DNA of 64,000 nucleotides, from assembly GCF_024623785.1 (NCBI RefSeq), contig NZ_JANKBZ010000024.1, positions 1 through 64,000 on the forward strand. The letters are read 5' to 3'. The DNA is from Archangium lipolyticum. GTDB lineage: Bacteria; Myxococcota; Myxococcia; Myxococcales; Myxococcaceae. Under the pieces are notes generated by a model. It made no database searches and was not told the origin of the DNA. It saw only the letters and a list, made by a program, of their open reading frames with translations. The translations under genes and the position numbers were made by a program. Every line of letters begins with the position of its first letter. Position 1 is the first letter of the stretch. Positions 34,262 to 42,720 of this stretch are shown piece after piece.

Positions 34262-35008
34262 ATGCAGCTCAAGGACTTGAAGGTCATCGTCACGGGCGGC
34301 GCCCAGGGCATGGGCGCTCACTTCGCCACCCGCCTGCACGAGGCCGGCGCCAAGGTCGCCGTGGGCGACGTCAACGAGGAGCGCCTCGCCGCCCTCCCCG
34401 CCGCCATCCACCGCCGCCGCCTGGACGTCTCCAAGGAGGAGGAGTGTGTCTCCTTCGTCCAGTGGGCCCACGAGTCCATGGGTGGCCTCAACGGCCTCAT
34501 CAACAACGCCGGCATCCTCCGCGACTCGCTGCTGGTGAAGAAGGACAAGACCACCGGTGAGGTGAAGAAGCTGTCCACCGCCGACTGGAACGCCGTCATC
34601 GGCGTCAACCTCACCGGCGCCACCTTCATGGTGCGCGAGGTGGTGGCGAAGATGGTGCAGACGGATCAGCGCCCCGGCGTCATCGTCAACATGAGTTCCA
34701 TCGCCCGGCACGGAAACCGCGGGCAGAGCAACTACGTGTCCGCCAAGGCCGCGCTGGCCGCCAACACCGTCACCTGGTCGCGCGAGTTCGCCCCCTTCGG
34801 CATCCGCGTGGGCGCCGTCGCCCCCGGTATGGTCGAGACGCCCATGACCCAGGGCATGAACCAGAAGGCCCGTGACGCCCTCGTGGCCAACATCCCCGTG
34901 GGCCGCATCGGCCTGCCCGAGGACCTGTGGCTCGCCGTGAAGTTCGTCCTCGAGTGCGACTACTTCAACGGCCGCACCATCGACGTGGACGGCGGCCTCA
35001 ATATGTAG
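34262..35008 (+). CDS. Short-chain dehydrogenase/reductase (FabG-like)
   Basis: A 248-residue NAD(P)-dependent oxidoreductase with a CAGGAG ribosome site. VTGGAQGMGAHFA is the TGxxxGxG cofactor motif, LINNAGIL the NNAG structural motif, VNMSSIA the catalytic Ser and NYVSAKAAL the YxxxK pair; all catalytic residues are present. The end (RTIDVDGGLNM) is like FabG-type 3-ketoacyl reductases and 3-hydroxyacyl-CoA dehydrogenases. It is divergent from TetR and probably works on acyl thioesters made or used by the neighbouring acyl-CoA synthetase. Confidence 0.93.
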   Translation: MQLKDLKVIVTGGAQGMGAHFATRLHEAGAKVAVGDVNEERLAALPAAIHRRRLDVSKEEECVSFVQWAHESMGGLNGLINNAGILRDSLLVKKDKTTGEVKKLSTADWNAVIGVNLTGATFMVREVVAKMVQTDQRPGVIVNMSSIARHGNRGQSNYVSAKAALAANTVTWSREFAPFGIRVGAVAPGMVETPMTQGMNQKARDALVANIPVGRIGLPEDLWLAVKFVLECDYFNGRTIDVDGGLNM

Positions 35009-35482
35009 GCTGGCCAACGCGCGCCCCCGGGCAGCGCACGCCACCCAACGAGCCGGTGCGGAGGGGCCGTCAGACCCTTTCGCCCGGCTCGTTCGTTTCA
35101 GTCGTATGGAGGCGGAACCCGGCCCAGCGGCGTCGCCCGGCAGGCAGGCGGGCAGACCCTCACCCCAGCCCTCTCCCAGGGGGAGAGGGGGCATCCACGG
35201 ACCTGTCCTGGGGTCCGAAGGGAAAAAGCGTGCAAGGTGGGACTTCTTCCCGTGGATGCAAGCGCAACGGCCGTTCAGGGGGTTGCCACTTGGAAGTCAA
35301 GTGAGTAAATCATTTCCAGTCGGGAATAGTCGGGACGCTCGGAAGGTCGGAGAAGGCAGGCGAGGCAACGCCCCCCCAGGAGGCGAGCCGCCAAGAGCCG
35401 GGCGAACCAGAAGCTGTAGGGAAGTCCCGACCTTCGAGGGGAACCTCGAGCCCCGCTCAGGTGTCCATCCTGAGGGGCTGGC
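35009..35482. other. Intergenic region with a candidate structured RNA
   Basis: No convincing gene. Besides a REP-like repeat (35156-35189), the stretch 35329-35448 carries interlocking inverted repeats. GTCCCGAC (35424-35431) can pair with GTCGGGAC (35329-35336), and the overlapping CGACCTTC (35428-35435) can pair with GAAGGTCG (35342-35349), so the two pairings exclude each other. Next to them CGAGG-GGAA-CCTCG (35435-35448) is a hairpin closed by a GNRA tetraloop. This looks like a folded RNA or attenuator; no known family fits by eye. Confidence 0.4.
35156..35189 (-). repeat. REP-like palindromic repeat, copy 6
   Basis: Tail ACCCTCACCCCAG, then CCCTCTCCC/GGGAGAGGG with an AGG-type centre. 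It lies downstream of the SDR gene. Confidence 0.85.
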
Positions 35483-35881
35483 TCAGGTGTACATCTCGAG
35501 ACCCGCGGTGCGCCCCGCCTCGAACTCCGGCGCGCGCTGCAGCTGCTCCAACACCCGGGGCGTGCAGTAGAGCGTCACCATGGGCGTGGAGCCGGGCTCG
35601 CTGATCCACCTCACGGCGCCCATGAGATGGTGCGCCTGGAGGAAGCTCAGCACCGAGTCCCGAAACTGCTTGCTCTGCTCGCAAGCGGCTTTGTGGACGA
35701 GCGAGCGGTCTCGCTGGATGGACGGGCGCCACGCGGCTCCGGGCTCTTCCCGGGGCATGACCAGGGCCTCGATCCACCCTTGCGCGCTCTCCACCCGGGA
35801 ACCCGGGAGGGGCGTGACGGCGGACATCCGTGGAAAGCGGCCGGAGGCCCGGCGCGGTGAGGTGGCTGTCTTCCTGCTCAT
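35483..35881 (-). CDS. Small protein downstream of the subtilase, possible propeptide-like partner
   Basis: A 132-residue protein with a strong ribosome site (GGAGGAAG before ATG). The basic N-terminus has no hydrophobic signal. The C-terminal part, ending with VTLYCTPRVLEQLQRAPEF then E-rich residues, resembles the last strand and helix of an I9-type subtilisin propeptide or inhibitor. It starts 57 bp after the subtilase stop on the same strand. A role as separate chaperone, inhibitor or immunity partner for the protease is inferred; direct homology cannot be shown here. Confidence 0.6.
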   Translation of the reverse strand: MSRKTATSPRRASGRFPRMSAVTPLPGSRVESAQGWIEALVMPREEPGAAWRPSIQRDRSLVHKAACEQSKQFRDSVLSFLQAHHLMGAVRWISEPGSTPMVTLYCTPRVLEQLQRAPEFEAGRTAGLEMYT

Positions 35882-35938
35882 CCCACTTCCTCCTCGACAG
35901 GCCCGGCGCTCACCTGGCGCCGGCCCTGGCTGCCGCCA

Positions 35939-37357
35939 CTACTTGAAAACCGCCAGACCCCTGCCAGCACGTCCGGCAGGCGTCTTGGGCAGCTTCAGCG
36001 TATTGTCCAGAATCAAATCCCTGACTTCTTCCGCCGTCAAGTCGGGGGAACGGCAGCGATATAGCGCGGCCAGACCCGCGACGTAAGGGGCGGCCATGCT
36101 CGTTCCGCTCATTCGTTCATAGAACGCCTGGTTGTTACACCTTCGTTCTGTGCTCGAGTAGACGTTCACGCCATAACCCATCACGTCGGGAACAGGTCGC
36201 TGTCCCACCACGCCGCTGGCCGAGAAGCTGGCCACGCGCCTCGAGAAGTCGACCGCCCCCACGGAGAGGGCCTCGGGGAAGGCCGCTGGGTAACCAGCCG
36301 TCCCAGCGCCTCCGTTACCAGCCGCCACCACGGGCAGGACGTTGGAGTCCACCAGGCGGCGCACCAGCGTCTGCAGGGCCCGGATGTTCAGGCGGTACTC
36401 CATGTCGCTGACTCCGGGCGGAGGCTGCACGGGGAACCCCAGGGACATGTTCACCACCGCGGGACGCGTGGCGTTCTCGGGACGCGAGAACTGGTGTAGC
36501 AGCCATTCCATGCCGGCGGCCACCCGTCCCAGGCTGGTGCGTATGGTTTCGGACTCGATGACCGAGGCGACGTAGAGGTCCACCTCCGGAGCGACGCCGT
36601 GGTTGAGGCCCGCGGCGATGCCGGCCACGTGGGTGCCATGCCCATCCGGGTCGAAGCCGCGCACGTCACGCGCCGGGTTGTGCGGCGAGTTGGGGAAGAG
36701 CGAGACGTAGCGGAACTGGATGAGGCGCCCCATGTGCTCCGGGTGGTCCGCGTCCACGCCCGTGTCGAGGATGCCGAGCATCACGCCCGCGCCCCGGATG
36801 CCCTGGGCGTGAGCGGAGAGGACACCGCACTCCTCGGGCCACTCGCGGTGCTGGAGCGAGGAGAGGCCCTGGTTGCGCGGCCCCATCTGCCCGGCGGACA
36901 CCGGCCCCGGGAAGGTGAGCTGCACCGTGTCCGGGATGAACTCGAAGTCGCGCCCGAGCTCCTCCCGGGCGATGCGCTCGGCCTGCTCCGTGTTGAAGTG
37001 GGCCATGGTGGCGCCGATGAGCGGCATGTGCCGGTAGGTGCCCACCTCCGAGGCGGACGCCGACTCCATCATCACCGGCCCTTCCGAGGCCGAGGCCGCC
37101 ACGTCGACCTCGTTCTTGCGGCCGCGGCCCCGCCCCTTGCGGCTCTTGGTGGGAGGGGTGCTCACCTCGGGCAGCCGCCCCGGCAGCGTCGCGGAGCGCA
37201 ATCCCAGGCTCCGCAGCATGTCTGGCGCCCGCCCGCTGATCATGAACTGCAGGGCGGTGCTGCGCTGCAGCACCCGCTCTCCCTGCTCCGTGCCCCGCAC
37301 GCCCGGATGGGCTTGGGTCTCGATCGACTCCTTCGGAACCAGGAGATAGGACTTCAT
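35939..37357 (-). CDS. S8 subtilisin-like serine protease
   Basis: A 472-residue protease with AAAGGAG 8 bp before the ATG. The catalytic triad is complete: D198 in LGILDTGVDADHP, H240 in DGHGTHVAGIAAG and S420 in SGTSMAAPYVAG, with oxyanion Asn348 in VVAAGNGG. The first ~170 residues are a prodomain-like region containing a basic KSRKGRGRGRK linker. No signal peptide is visible, unlike most myxobacterial subtilases, so it acts inside the cell or is exported by another route. The small gene after it may encode a partner. Confidence 0.92.
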   Translation of the reverse strand: MKSYLLVPKESIETQAHPGVRGTEQGERVLQRSTALQFMISGRAPDMLRSLGLRSATLPGRLPEVSTPPTKSRKGRGRGRKNEVDVAASASEGPVMMESASASEVGTYRHMPLIGATMAHFNTEQAERIAREELGRDFEFIPDTVQLTFPGPVSAGQMGPRNQGLSSLQHREWPEECGVLSAHAQGIRGAGVMLGILDTGVDADHPEHMGRLIQFRYVSLFPNSPHNPARDVRGFDPDGHGTHVAGIAAGLNHGVAPEVDLYVASVIESETIRTSLGRVAAGMEWLLHQFSRPENATRPAVVNMSLGFPVQPPPGVSDMEYRLNIRALQTLVRRLVDSNVLPVVAAGNGGAGTAGYPAAFPEALSVGAVDFSRRVASFSASGVVGQRPVPDVMGYGVNVYSSTERRCNNQAFYERMSGTSMAAPYVAGLAALYRCRSPDLTAEEVRDLILDNTLKLPKTPAGRAGRGLAVFK

Positions 37358-37840
37358 GATGGGTTCGCTCCTTTACAGAATAACGACGGCACTGACTGCG
37401 CGCGGGACCTGGGTGGACGCCGGCCGCGCCCTGGCGGAAGGCGGGGTGGGACACCGTCGTCGTTCACACGTCCGGCTCACAGTGCGACTAGAGCGGTCCC
37501 CCCTGACATGGACCGGTGGAGTTCCCGCTGTGGACACCTCGGACGCTCCGGGGGGTTCCACTGGACGACTTTCACAACGTACGAAACCGGAAAGCATTCA
37601 CAGGTAGGAAGCGTAATACGGATCGTGACAGGTCGGGAAATAGCCGCCCGGTCCCGGGCGAGCCCGAGAATCCGGCCCGGAACGCTCCCGCGCCCCGGCG
37701 CAATGGGGTACCGGTGGAAATCGACGGCTTCCTACCCGCTCCCCGGACGGCCACGGGAAGGCCCACCCCCCCATGATTTGTTCGCCACCCTGGCGGCAGG
37801 CGGACTATGGGTGTCTTCCGTCCGCCCGCCGGAGAGCCTC
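37358..37840. other. Intergenic region between divergent genes, no gene seen
   Basis: This 483-bp region holds the promoters of the subtilase (leftward) and the Lgt-like gene (rightward). The AT-richer part, about 37570-37640, is the best place for promoters, but I see no clear -35/-10 pair, palindrome or plausible small gene. Open frames here have shuffled, Arg/Pro-rich composition. Confidence 0.5.
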
Positions 37841-38653
37841 GTGATTCCCTACCTGCACGTTCCTTCCATCAAGCTCGGCCCCCTCACCATCGAGCCCTTC
37901 GGCATCTTCGTGGCGATGGGCATCCTCCTCGCCGCACGCCTCCTGGCACGCCAGGCCGAGCGCGAGGGGCTCGATTCCACGCCCCTCCAGGACTATGCCC
38001 CCTGGGGCGTCGGTGTGGGTGTCGTCGTCGGCCACCTCTTCCACCTCTTCGCCTACCACCCCGAGGAGCTCTCCAAGAGCCCGTTCCAGATCTTCAAGGT
38101 GTGGGATGGCCTCTCCTCCTTCGGCGGGCTGATCGGCGGCATCCTCGCCGCCGTGGTCTTCTTCCGGGTGCGCAAGCTGCGCTTCCGCGACTACGCCGAT
38201 GCCTTCGCGCTCTCCGTCGCCCCCGGCTGGGCCGTCGCCCGGCTCGGCTGCTTCGCCGTGCACGACCACCCCGGCGTCCGCACCGACTTCTTCCTCGCCA
38301 TCGACTTCCCCCTCCCCCTGGGGCCCCGTCATGACCTGGGCCTCTACGACGCCGCCTTCCTCTTCGCCATCTCCGCCCTGCTCTGGGGTCTGCGCAACGC
38401 CGGCAAGCTGCGTGGGAAGCTCCTGCCCCTGCTCTCCCTCCTCTACGCCTTCGGCCGCTTCTTCTTCGACTCCCTGCGCGCCACCGACCTGTCCTATGTC
38501 GACTCCCGCTACCTCGGCCTGACACCCGCCCAGTTCGGGTGCTTCGCGCTCGTCGCCTTCGGCCTCTGGGGGCTCGTGAAGTGGGATGCCCCCGCCAGGA
38601 AGCCCACGCCCGCCTCGGGCTCGGGGGGCGGAAGCGTCCAGGCCGCCCGGTAG
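37841..38653 (+). CDS. Lgt-like (prolipoprotein diacylglyceryl transferase family) membrane protein
   Basis: A 270-residue protein with about seven membrane segments; a GTG start with GGAGAG upstream is chosen because earlier codons are not protein-like. Its plan follows Lgt: PFGIFVAMGILLAARL, then SSFGGLIGGILAAVVFF, ARLGCFAVHDHPG and LYAFGRFFFDSLR. However, the block equal to S-F-H-G-G of true Lgt lacks the His, and R-x-G-N reads RLGCF, losing the Asn. It is therefore likely a divergent paralogue, not the essential enzyme. The signature arginines of both later blocks are kept. Confidence 0.78.
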   Translation: MIPYLHVPSIKLGPLTIEPFGIFVAMGILLAARLLARQAEREGLDSTPLQDYAPWGVGVGVVVGHLFHLFAYHPEELSKSPFQIFKVWDGLSSFGGLIGGILAAVVFFRVRKLRFRDYADAFALSVAPGWAVARLGCFAVHDHPGVRTDFFLAIDFPLPLGPRHDLGLYDAAFLFAISALLWGLRNAGKLRGKLLPLLSLLYAFGRFFFDSLRATDLSYVDSRYLGLTPAQFGCFALVAFGLWGLVKWDAPARKPTPASGSGGGSVQAAR

Positions 38654-38679
38654 GCCCCCGAGTGATAGGAAGGGGAGCC

Positions 38680-39255
38680 ATGACCGCCAGGGCCCTGCTC
38701 TACGACGCTTTCATGACTCCCCTCGGATGGCTCGGGCTCGACCGCGCCCGGCACAGGCTCGTCGAGGGGCTCTCCGGTGACGTCCTCGAGGTGGGCACCG
38801 GCACCGGGCTCCTCCCCTCCTACCCGCCCTCGGTCGCCTCCACCGTCGCCATCGACATCGACCCCGACATGCTCGCCCGCGCGCGCCTCCGCCGCCCCGG
38901 CGTCACGCTCCTCCAGGCCGATGTCCAGCAGCTCCCCTTCCCCGACCGCTCCTTCGACGCCGTCGTCTCCTGCCTCGTCTTCTGTAGTGTGGAGGAGCCC
39001 GCCCGTGGCCTCGCGGAGATCCGCCGCGTCCTCCGACCCGGCGGCCAGCTCCGCATGCTCGAGCACGTCCGCTCTCCTCGCCCCGCGCTCGCTCACCTTC
39101 AGGATGGGCTCAATCCTGTCTGGTGCCGGATGTCCGGTGGGTGTCGTCTCAATCGGGAGACCGTTCCCCTCGTCGAGGCCGCCGGCTTCCGCATCGTCCA
39201 GCGCGCACAGCACCTGCGCGAGGTCGTCGAGGAGCTCGTCGCCGTTCCCGTGTGA
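38680..39255 (+). CDS. Class I SAM-dependent methyltransferase
   Basis: A 191-residue enzyme with a GGAAGGGGAG ribosome site. DVLEVGTGTGLL is SAM motif I, VAIDIDPDMLARARL motif II, and ADVQQLPFPDRSFDAVVS motifs III/IV of the methyltransferase 11 (UbiE-like) type. LRPGGQLRMLEHVRSPRP is the following strand. It lies 26 bp after the Lgt-like gene and may be co-transcribed; a lipid substrate would be consistent but is not shown. Confidence 0.92.
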   Translation: MTARALLYDAFMTPLGWLGLDRARHRLVEGLSGDVLEVGTGTGLLPSYPPSVASTVAIDIDPDMLARARLRRPGVTLLQADVQQLPFPDRSFDAVVSCLVFCSVEEPARGLAEIRRVLRPGGQLRMLEHVRSPRPALAHLQDGLNPVWCRMSGGCRLNRETVPLVEAAGFRIVQRAQHLREVVEELVAVPV

Positions 39256-39272
39256 CTCGGGCGGGGCGGAAG

Positions 39273-39306
39273 ACCCTCACCCTAACCCTCTCCCAGAGGG
39301 AGAGGG
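39273..39306 (-). repeat. REP-like palindromic repeat, copy 7, overlapping the sigma factor 3' end
   Basis: Tail ACCCTCACCCTAA and the CCCTCTCCC/GGGAGAGGG stem. The last codons of the minus-strand sigma factor gene (ESPLPLGEG and its TAG stop) are inside this repeat. Confidence 0.9.
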
Positions 39307-40247
39307 GATTCACGCAGGTTCCCGAGCTTGCGGCTCGCCAGTACCGAGTGCACCTCGGTGATACGTCCATCCGGCCCTGTTTCCACCCGCATCACGATCC
39401 TCGCGGCGTTGCGCGGCTCGCAGTTCCTCCACTCCGCCACCACCGCCGGCAGGCCGTTGAACATCCGCAACTCCACCGCGTCCGCCGGGCCTCGCAGCTC
39501 CATCAGCCGACGGTAGAGCAGCGCCACCCTCCTCACCCCCACCACCGGTACCTTCGCCGCGTAGAACTCGCCTCCTCCATCCGACAACGCCCTCACCGGC
39601 TCCGCCAGCAACGCCTCCGCCGCCGCCACGTCCCCTGTCGCCAGCGCCCCCAGGAATCCCATCAGCGCACCCCTCGTCCGCTCCTGGAGCTCCCGCGTCG
39701 GCACGCACCTCCCCCGGTCGTACGTCTCCATCGCCTCTCTCGCCCGATGGTGCGTCACCTTCACGTTCGTCTCACTCATCCCCAGGCTCTCCCCCACCTC
39801 CTTCACCGAGTAGTCGAATACGTCCCTCAGCAGCAGCACCGCCCTCTGCCTCGGCGTCAGCGCCTCCAGCGCCAGCAGGAACGCGAAGGACACGCTCTCC
39901 AATAGCTCGTAGCGCCCCTCCGTCGTCCCTCCCCCAGGCAGCTCCGCCTCCACCGACGGCACCGCCTCCTCCCCCGTCTCCACCGGCGAGGGCAGCCACG
40001 GGCCCTCGTACCCCTCCCGCTTCCTCCTCCTCAGCCTGTCCCGCGCCAGGTTCAGCGCCACCCGCGTCAGCCACGGGCGCAGCTCCTCCGGCCGCGCCGG
40101 TTGCTTCGTGAGCGCTCGCGCGTACGTCTCCTGCACCAGCTCGTCCGCGTCCGCCGCCACCCCCGTCATCCGGTAGCAGAGGCCCCAGAGGAACTTCTCG
40201 TTCTCCCTCGCCGCTCTCTCCAGCGCCTCGTGTGCCGCCGACGTCAT
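39282..40247 (-). CDS. ECF sigma factor of the ECF41 group, with SnoaL-like C-terminal domain
   Basis: A 321-residue sigma factor. The sigma2 region (NEKFLWGLCYRMTG, ADELVQETYARAL) spans about residues 10-80, and the sigma4 region (LTPRQRAVLLLRDVFDYSVKEVGESLGMS) about 130-190. A GPWLPSP motif in the linker and SDGGGEFYAA in the C-terminal domain match the conserved WLPEP and DGGG signatures of ECF41 factors, whose fused SnoaL-like domain regulates activity in place of an anti-sigma factor. Its ATG overlaps the upstream oxidoreductase stop (ATGA). Known ECF41 genes neighbour oxidoreductases, decarboxylases or epimerases. The last nine residues are encoded by a REP-like repeat. Confidence 0.92.
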   Translation of the reverse strand: MTSAAHEALERAARENEKFLWGLCYRMTGVAADADELVQETYARALTKQPARPEELRPWLTRVALNLARDRLRRRKREGYEGPWLPSPVETGEEAVPSVEAELPGGGTTEGRYELLESVSFAFLLALEALTPRQRAVLLLRDVFDYSVKEVGESLGMSETNVKVTHHRAREAMETYDRGRCVPTRELQERTRGALMGFLGALATGDVAAAEALLAEPVRALSDGGGEFYAAKVPVVGVRRVALLYRRLMELRGPADAVELRMFNGLPAVVAEWRNCEPRNAARIVMRVETGPDGRITEVHSVLASRKLGNLRESPLPLGEG

Positions 40248-41536
40248 GCCGCTCTCGCTCCCGCCTCTCTCAGCAGCTCCCGAGCCACCGTCTCGGCGCT
40301 CGCCAGCGAGGCGTCCACCAGCATCCCCTCCCTCCCCACCCAGTCTCCCACCACGTACAGGCCTCGCACGTGCCCCACCCCGGGCCCCGGCCTCCCCGCC
40401 AGCCCCTTCTCCTTCGTCGGCAGCGCGTTCATCACCGTCAGCCCCGGCAGGAAGCGCTTCGTCACCACGTGCTCGCGCCAGCCCGGTTGCAGCAGCTCCA
40501 ACACCTCCTCCAACTCCCTCTCGCTCGCCTCCGTGTCCTTCCCCCCCAGGTACTTCGCCACGTGCACCAACGCGCCTCCCTCCGGCGCCAGCTTCGCCCA
40601 CCCCGTGTGCACCGACGCGTACCACGGGCCGTCCACCCCGAGCGCGAACAGCGCCCTCGGCCTCGTCAGCCTCGAAAGGCCCACGTCCAGCGACGCCGCC
40701 TTCACCGGCACCGACTCCGCCGCCCACCCCGCCAACACCTCGTCTCCGGGGAGCAGCTCCGCCACCTCCCTCGGCGACCCCGCCACCACCACCGCCTCCG
40801 CCTCGTACTCCGTCCCGTCCGCCAACCGCAGCCCTCGCACCCGGGACGACCCCCCTCCCGTCTCCCGCTCCACCGTCTCCACCCGCGCCGACGTCACCAC
40901 CTCGACCCCCGCGCTCCCCGCCAACGCGACGAGTCCGTTCACCAGCTCCTTCCAGCCGCCGTCGATGTAGCGCACCCCCTTCCTCGCCACCTGGTACTGC
41001 GCCACCGCCGCGTCCGCCCCCAGCTCCCTCGTGTCCGCGCAGTACGTCGACAGCCGGAAGACGGCCTCCACCACCTCCCTCACCTCCGCTCTCGAGACGT
41101 GCCCCTCCAGCCACTCGCGCAGGCTCGTGCCCTCCAGCTTCGCGGCGTCCTCCTTCATCAGCCCCGTCATCACCCTCCCCAACTCCAGCTTGCCCGCCGC
41201 CCCCAGCAGATCCGTCATCAGCAGCGACACCGCCCCCGAGGGCAGTGCGTGCAGGCGGCCATCTCGCAGCGCCAGGCTCCCTTCCCCTGTCGGGCCCCGC
41301 CCTCGCATCGGCACCCCCAGCGCCCCCAGCACCCGCGCCGCCGCCCCTCCCATGTACAGCGCGTGCGGCCCCAGGTTGAGCTGGTAGCCCTCCACCACCG
41401 TCGTCTGCGCTCGCCCCCCCAGGTGCCTCGACTTCTCGAAGAGCGTCACCTTCCGCCCTCCTCTCGCCAGCAGCACCGCCACCGCCAGACCCCCCATCCC
41501 TCCTCCCACCACCGCCACTTCCGTCGTCTTCTTCAT
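40244..41536 (-). CDS. Phytoene-desaturase-like FAD oxidoreductase
   Basis: A 430-residue flavoprotein. VAVVGGGMGGLAVAVLLARGG is the dinucleotide-binding motif at the N-terminus, with FEKSRHLGGRAQT the ribose-binding and GGRA block typical of the amine oxidase/phytoene desaturase group. GLYVVGDWVGREGMLVDASLASAE is the C-terminal FAD motif. No carotenoid genes are nearby, so carotenoid desaturation is unsupported. It is translationally coupled to the ECF41 sigma factor, which likely controls it. Confidence 0.9.
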   Translation of the reverse strand: MKKTTEVAVVGGGMGGLAVAVLLARGGRKVTLFEKSRHLGGRAQTTVVEGYQLNLGPHALYMGGAAARVLGALGVPMRGRGPTGEGSLALRDGRLHALPSGAVSLLMTDLLGAAGKLELGRVMTGLMKEDAAKLEGTSLREWLEGHVSRAEVREVVEAVFRLSTYCADTRELGADAAVAQYQVARKGVRYIDGGWKELVNGLVALAGSAGVEVVTSARVETVERETGGGSSRVRGLRLADGTEYEAEAVVVAGSPREVAELLPGDEVLAGWAAESVPVKAASLDVGLSRLTRPRALFALGVDGPWYASVHTGWAKLAPEGGALVHVAKYLGGKDTEASERELEEVLELLQPGWREHVVTKRFLPGLTVMNALPTKEKGLAGRPGPGVGHVRGLYVVGDWVGREGMLVDASLASAETVARELLREAGARAA

Positions 41537-41658
41537 CTCCGGTCCCCTTCCGAGCCGCCCTTTTCCTCGGGCTCACCCGGTCCACGCCGGAGGGGTTTCA
41601 AAGGTTACACGGCGCTTTTTCCCGGCTCGTCGCACGGTGGGGTGCCTTGGGTACTCGA

Positions 41659-41693
41659 TACCCTCACCCCGACCCTCTCCCGGAGGGAGAGGG
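41659..41693 (-). repeat. REP-like palindromic repeat, copy 8
   Basis: TACCCTCACCCCGA followed by the CCCTCTCCC/GGGAGAGGG-type stem. It sits between the divergent oxidoreductase and hydrolase genes. Confidence 0.85.
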
Positions 41694-41759
41694 AGGAGTG
41701 GGTCCGGTGTCAGGGGGCTTCGTTAGGGTCGGCTCCCTACCTTTCGAGGGATCCTCCGC

Positions 41760-42680
41760 ATGAAGGCTCATCTGCTCCTGCTCTTCGCCTCCACCGCTCT
41801 CGGCGCCCCCACCGCTCTCGCCGCGCAGACGGTCCTCCCTTCCTCACCGCTCGAGGCCCCTGACTCCTCCGCCTCCTTCCGCGAAGGCACCGTCCAGCTC
41901 TCCACCGGCGTCCAGCTCCACTACGTCGAGCAGGGTCGTCAGGACGGCCCCGTGCTCGTCCTCCTCCACGGCTACACCGACTCGTACCTCTCCTTCGACC
42001 GCGTCCTCCCCATCCTCCCCCGCCGCTTCCACGTCTACGCGCTCGACCAGCGCGGCCATGGTGATTCGTCACGCCCCGCCTGCTGCTACTCGCAATCCGA
42101 TTTCGCCGCCGACGTCGCCGCCTTCCTCGACTCCCAGGGCATCCAGCGCGCCGTCCTCGTCGGCCACTCCATGGGCAGCTTCATCGCCCAGCAGGTCGCC
42201 CTCCAATACCCCGACCGCGTCCAGGCCCTCGTCCTCATCGGCTCGGCCCCCACCGTCCACGGCAACCCCGTCGCCGCCGACCTCATGTCCTACGTCGACA
42301 CCCTCTCCGATCCCATCGACCCCGCCTTCGTCCGCGACTTCCAGGCCAGCACCTTCTTCCGCCCCATCCCTCCCTCCTTCCTCGACACCGCCGTTTCCGA
42401 GAGCCTCAAGGTCCCCGCTCGCGTCTGGCAGGCCTCCCTCGCCGGCCTCATCGCCGAGGACCACTCCGCGCGTCTCGGCGAAATTTCCGTGCCCTCCCTC
42501 GTCGTCGGTGGCGATCAGGATGGGTTCTTCCCCGTCTCCGAACAGCGGGCCCTCGCCGATGCCCTCCCCCAGGGCTCCTTCGCCCTCTACTCGCGGACCG
42601 GCCACGCTCCCCACGTCGAGCAGCCCCACCGCTTCGTCCATGACGTGATGCGCTTCCTGCGCGGCCTGCATCCGCGGTGA
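41760..42680 (+). CDS. Exported alpha/beta hydrolase
   Basis: A 306-residue enzyme with a signal peptide (MKAHLLLLFASTALGAPTALAAQ). VLLHGYTDSYLSF is the oxyanion loop, LVGHSMGSFIA the GxSxG elbow, VVGGDQDGFFP carries the acid and SRTGHAPHVEQP the histidine. It resembles haloalkane dehalogenase/lactonase-like hydrolases and is expected in the periplasm or medium. Substrate unknown. REP-like repeats flank it on both sides. Confidence 0.92.
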   Translation: MKAHLLLLFASTALGAPTALAAQTVLPSSPLEAPDSSASFREGTVQLSTGVQLHYVEQGRQDGPVLVLLHGYTDSYLSFDRVLPILPRRFHVYALDQRGHGDSSRPACCYSQSDFAADVAAFLDSQGIQRAVLVGHSMGSFIAQQVALQYPDRVQALVLIGSAPTVHGNPVAADLMSYVDTLSDPIDPAFVRDFQASTFFRPIPPSFLDTAVSESLKVPARVWQASLAGLIAEDHSARLGEISVPSLVVGGDQDGFFPVSEQRALADALPQGSFALYSRTGHAPHVEQPHRFVHDVMRFLRGLHPR

Positions 42681-42720
42681 GCGGATTGTCCCGACGACTC
42701 CAGTGGGCCACGGGGCTCCA

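Noticed and set aside
35200-35480. Possible retron msr/msd or group II intron remnant
   Set aside because: Hairpins are present, but no reverse transcriptase gene or intron domain V sequence is recognisable nearby.
37356-37607. Short open frame in the subtilase-Lgt gap
   Set aside because: No ribosome site, Arg/Thr/Gly-rich composition and no recognisable feature.
40244-41536. Carotenoid biosynthesis role for the FAD oxidoreductase
   Set aside because: No phytoene synthase, GGPP synthase or other carotenoid gene is in the neighbourhood; fold similarity alone is not enough.
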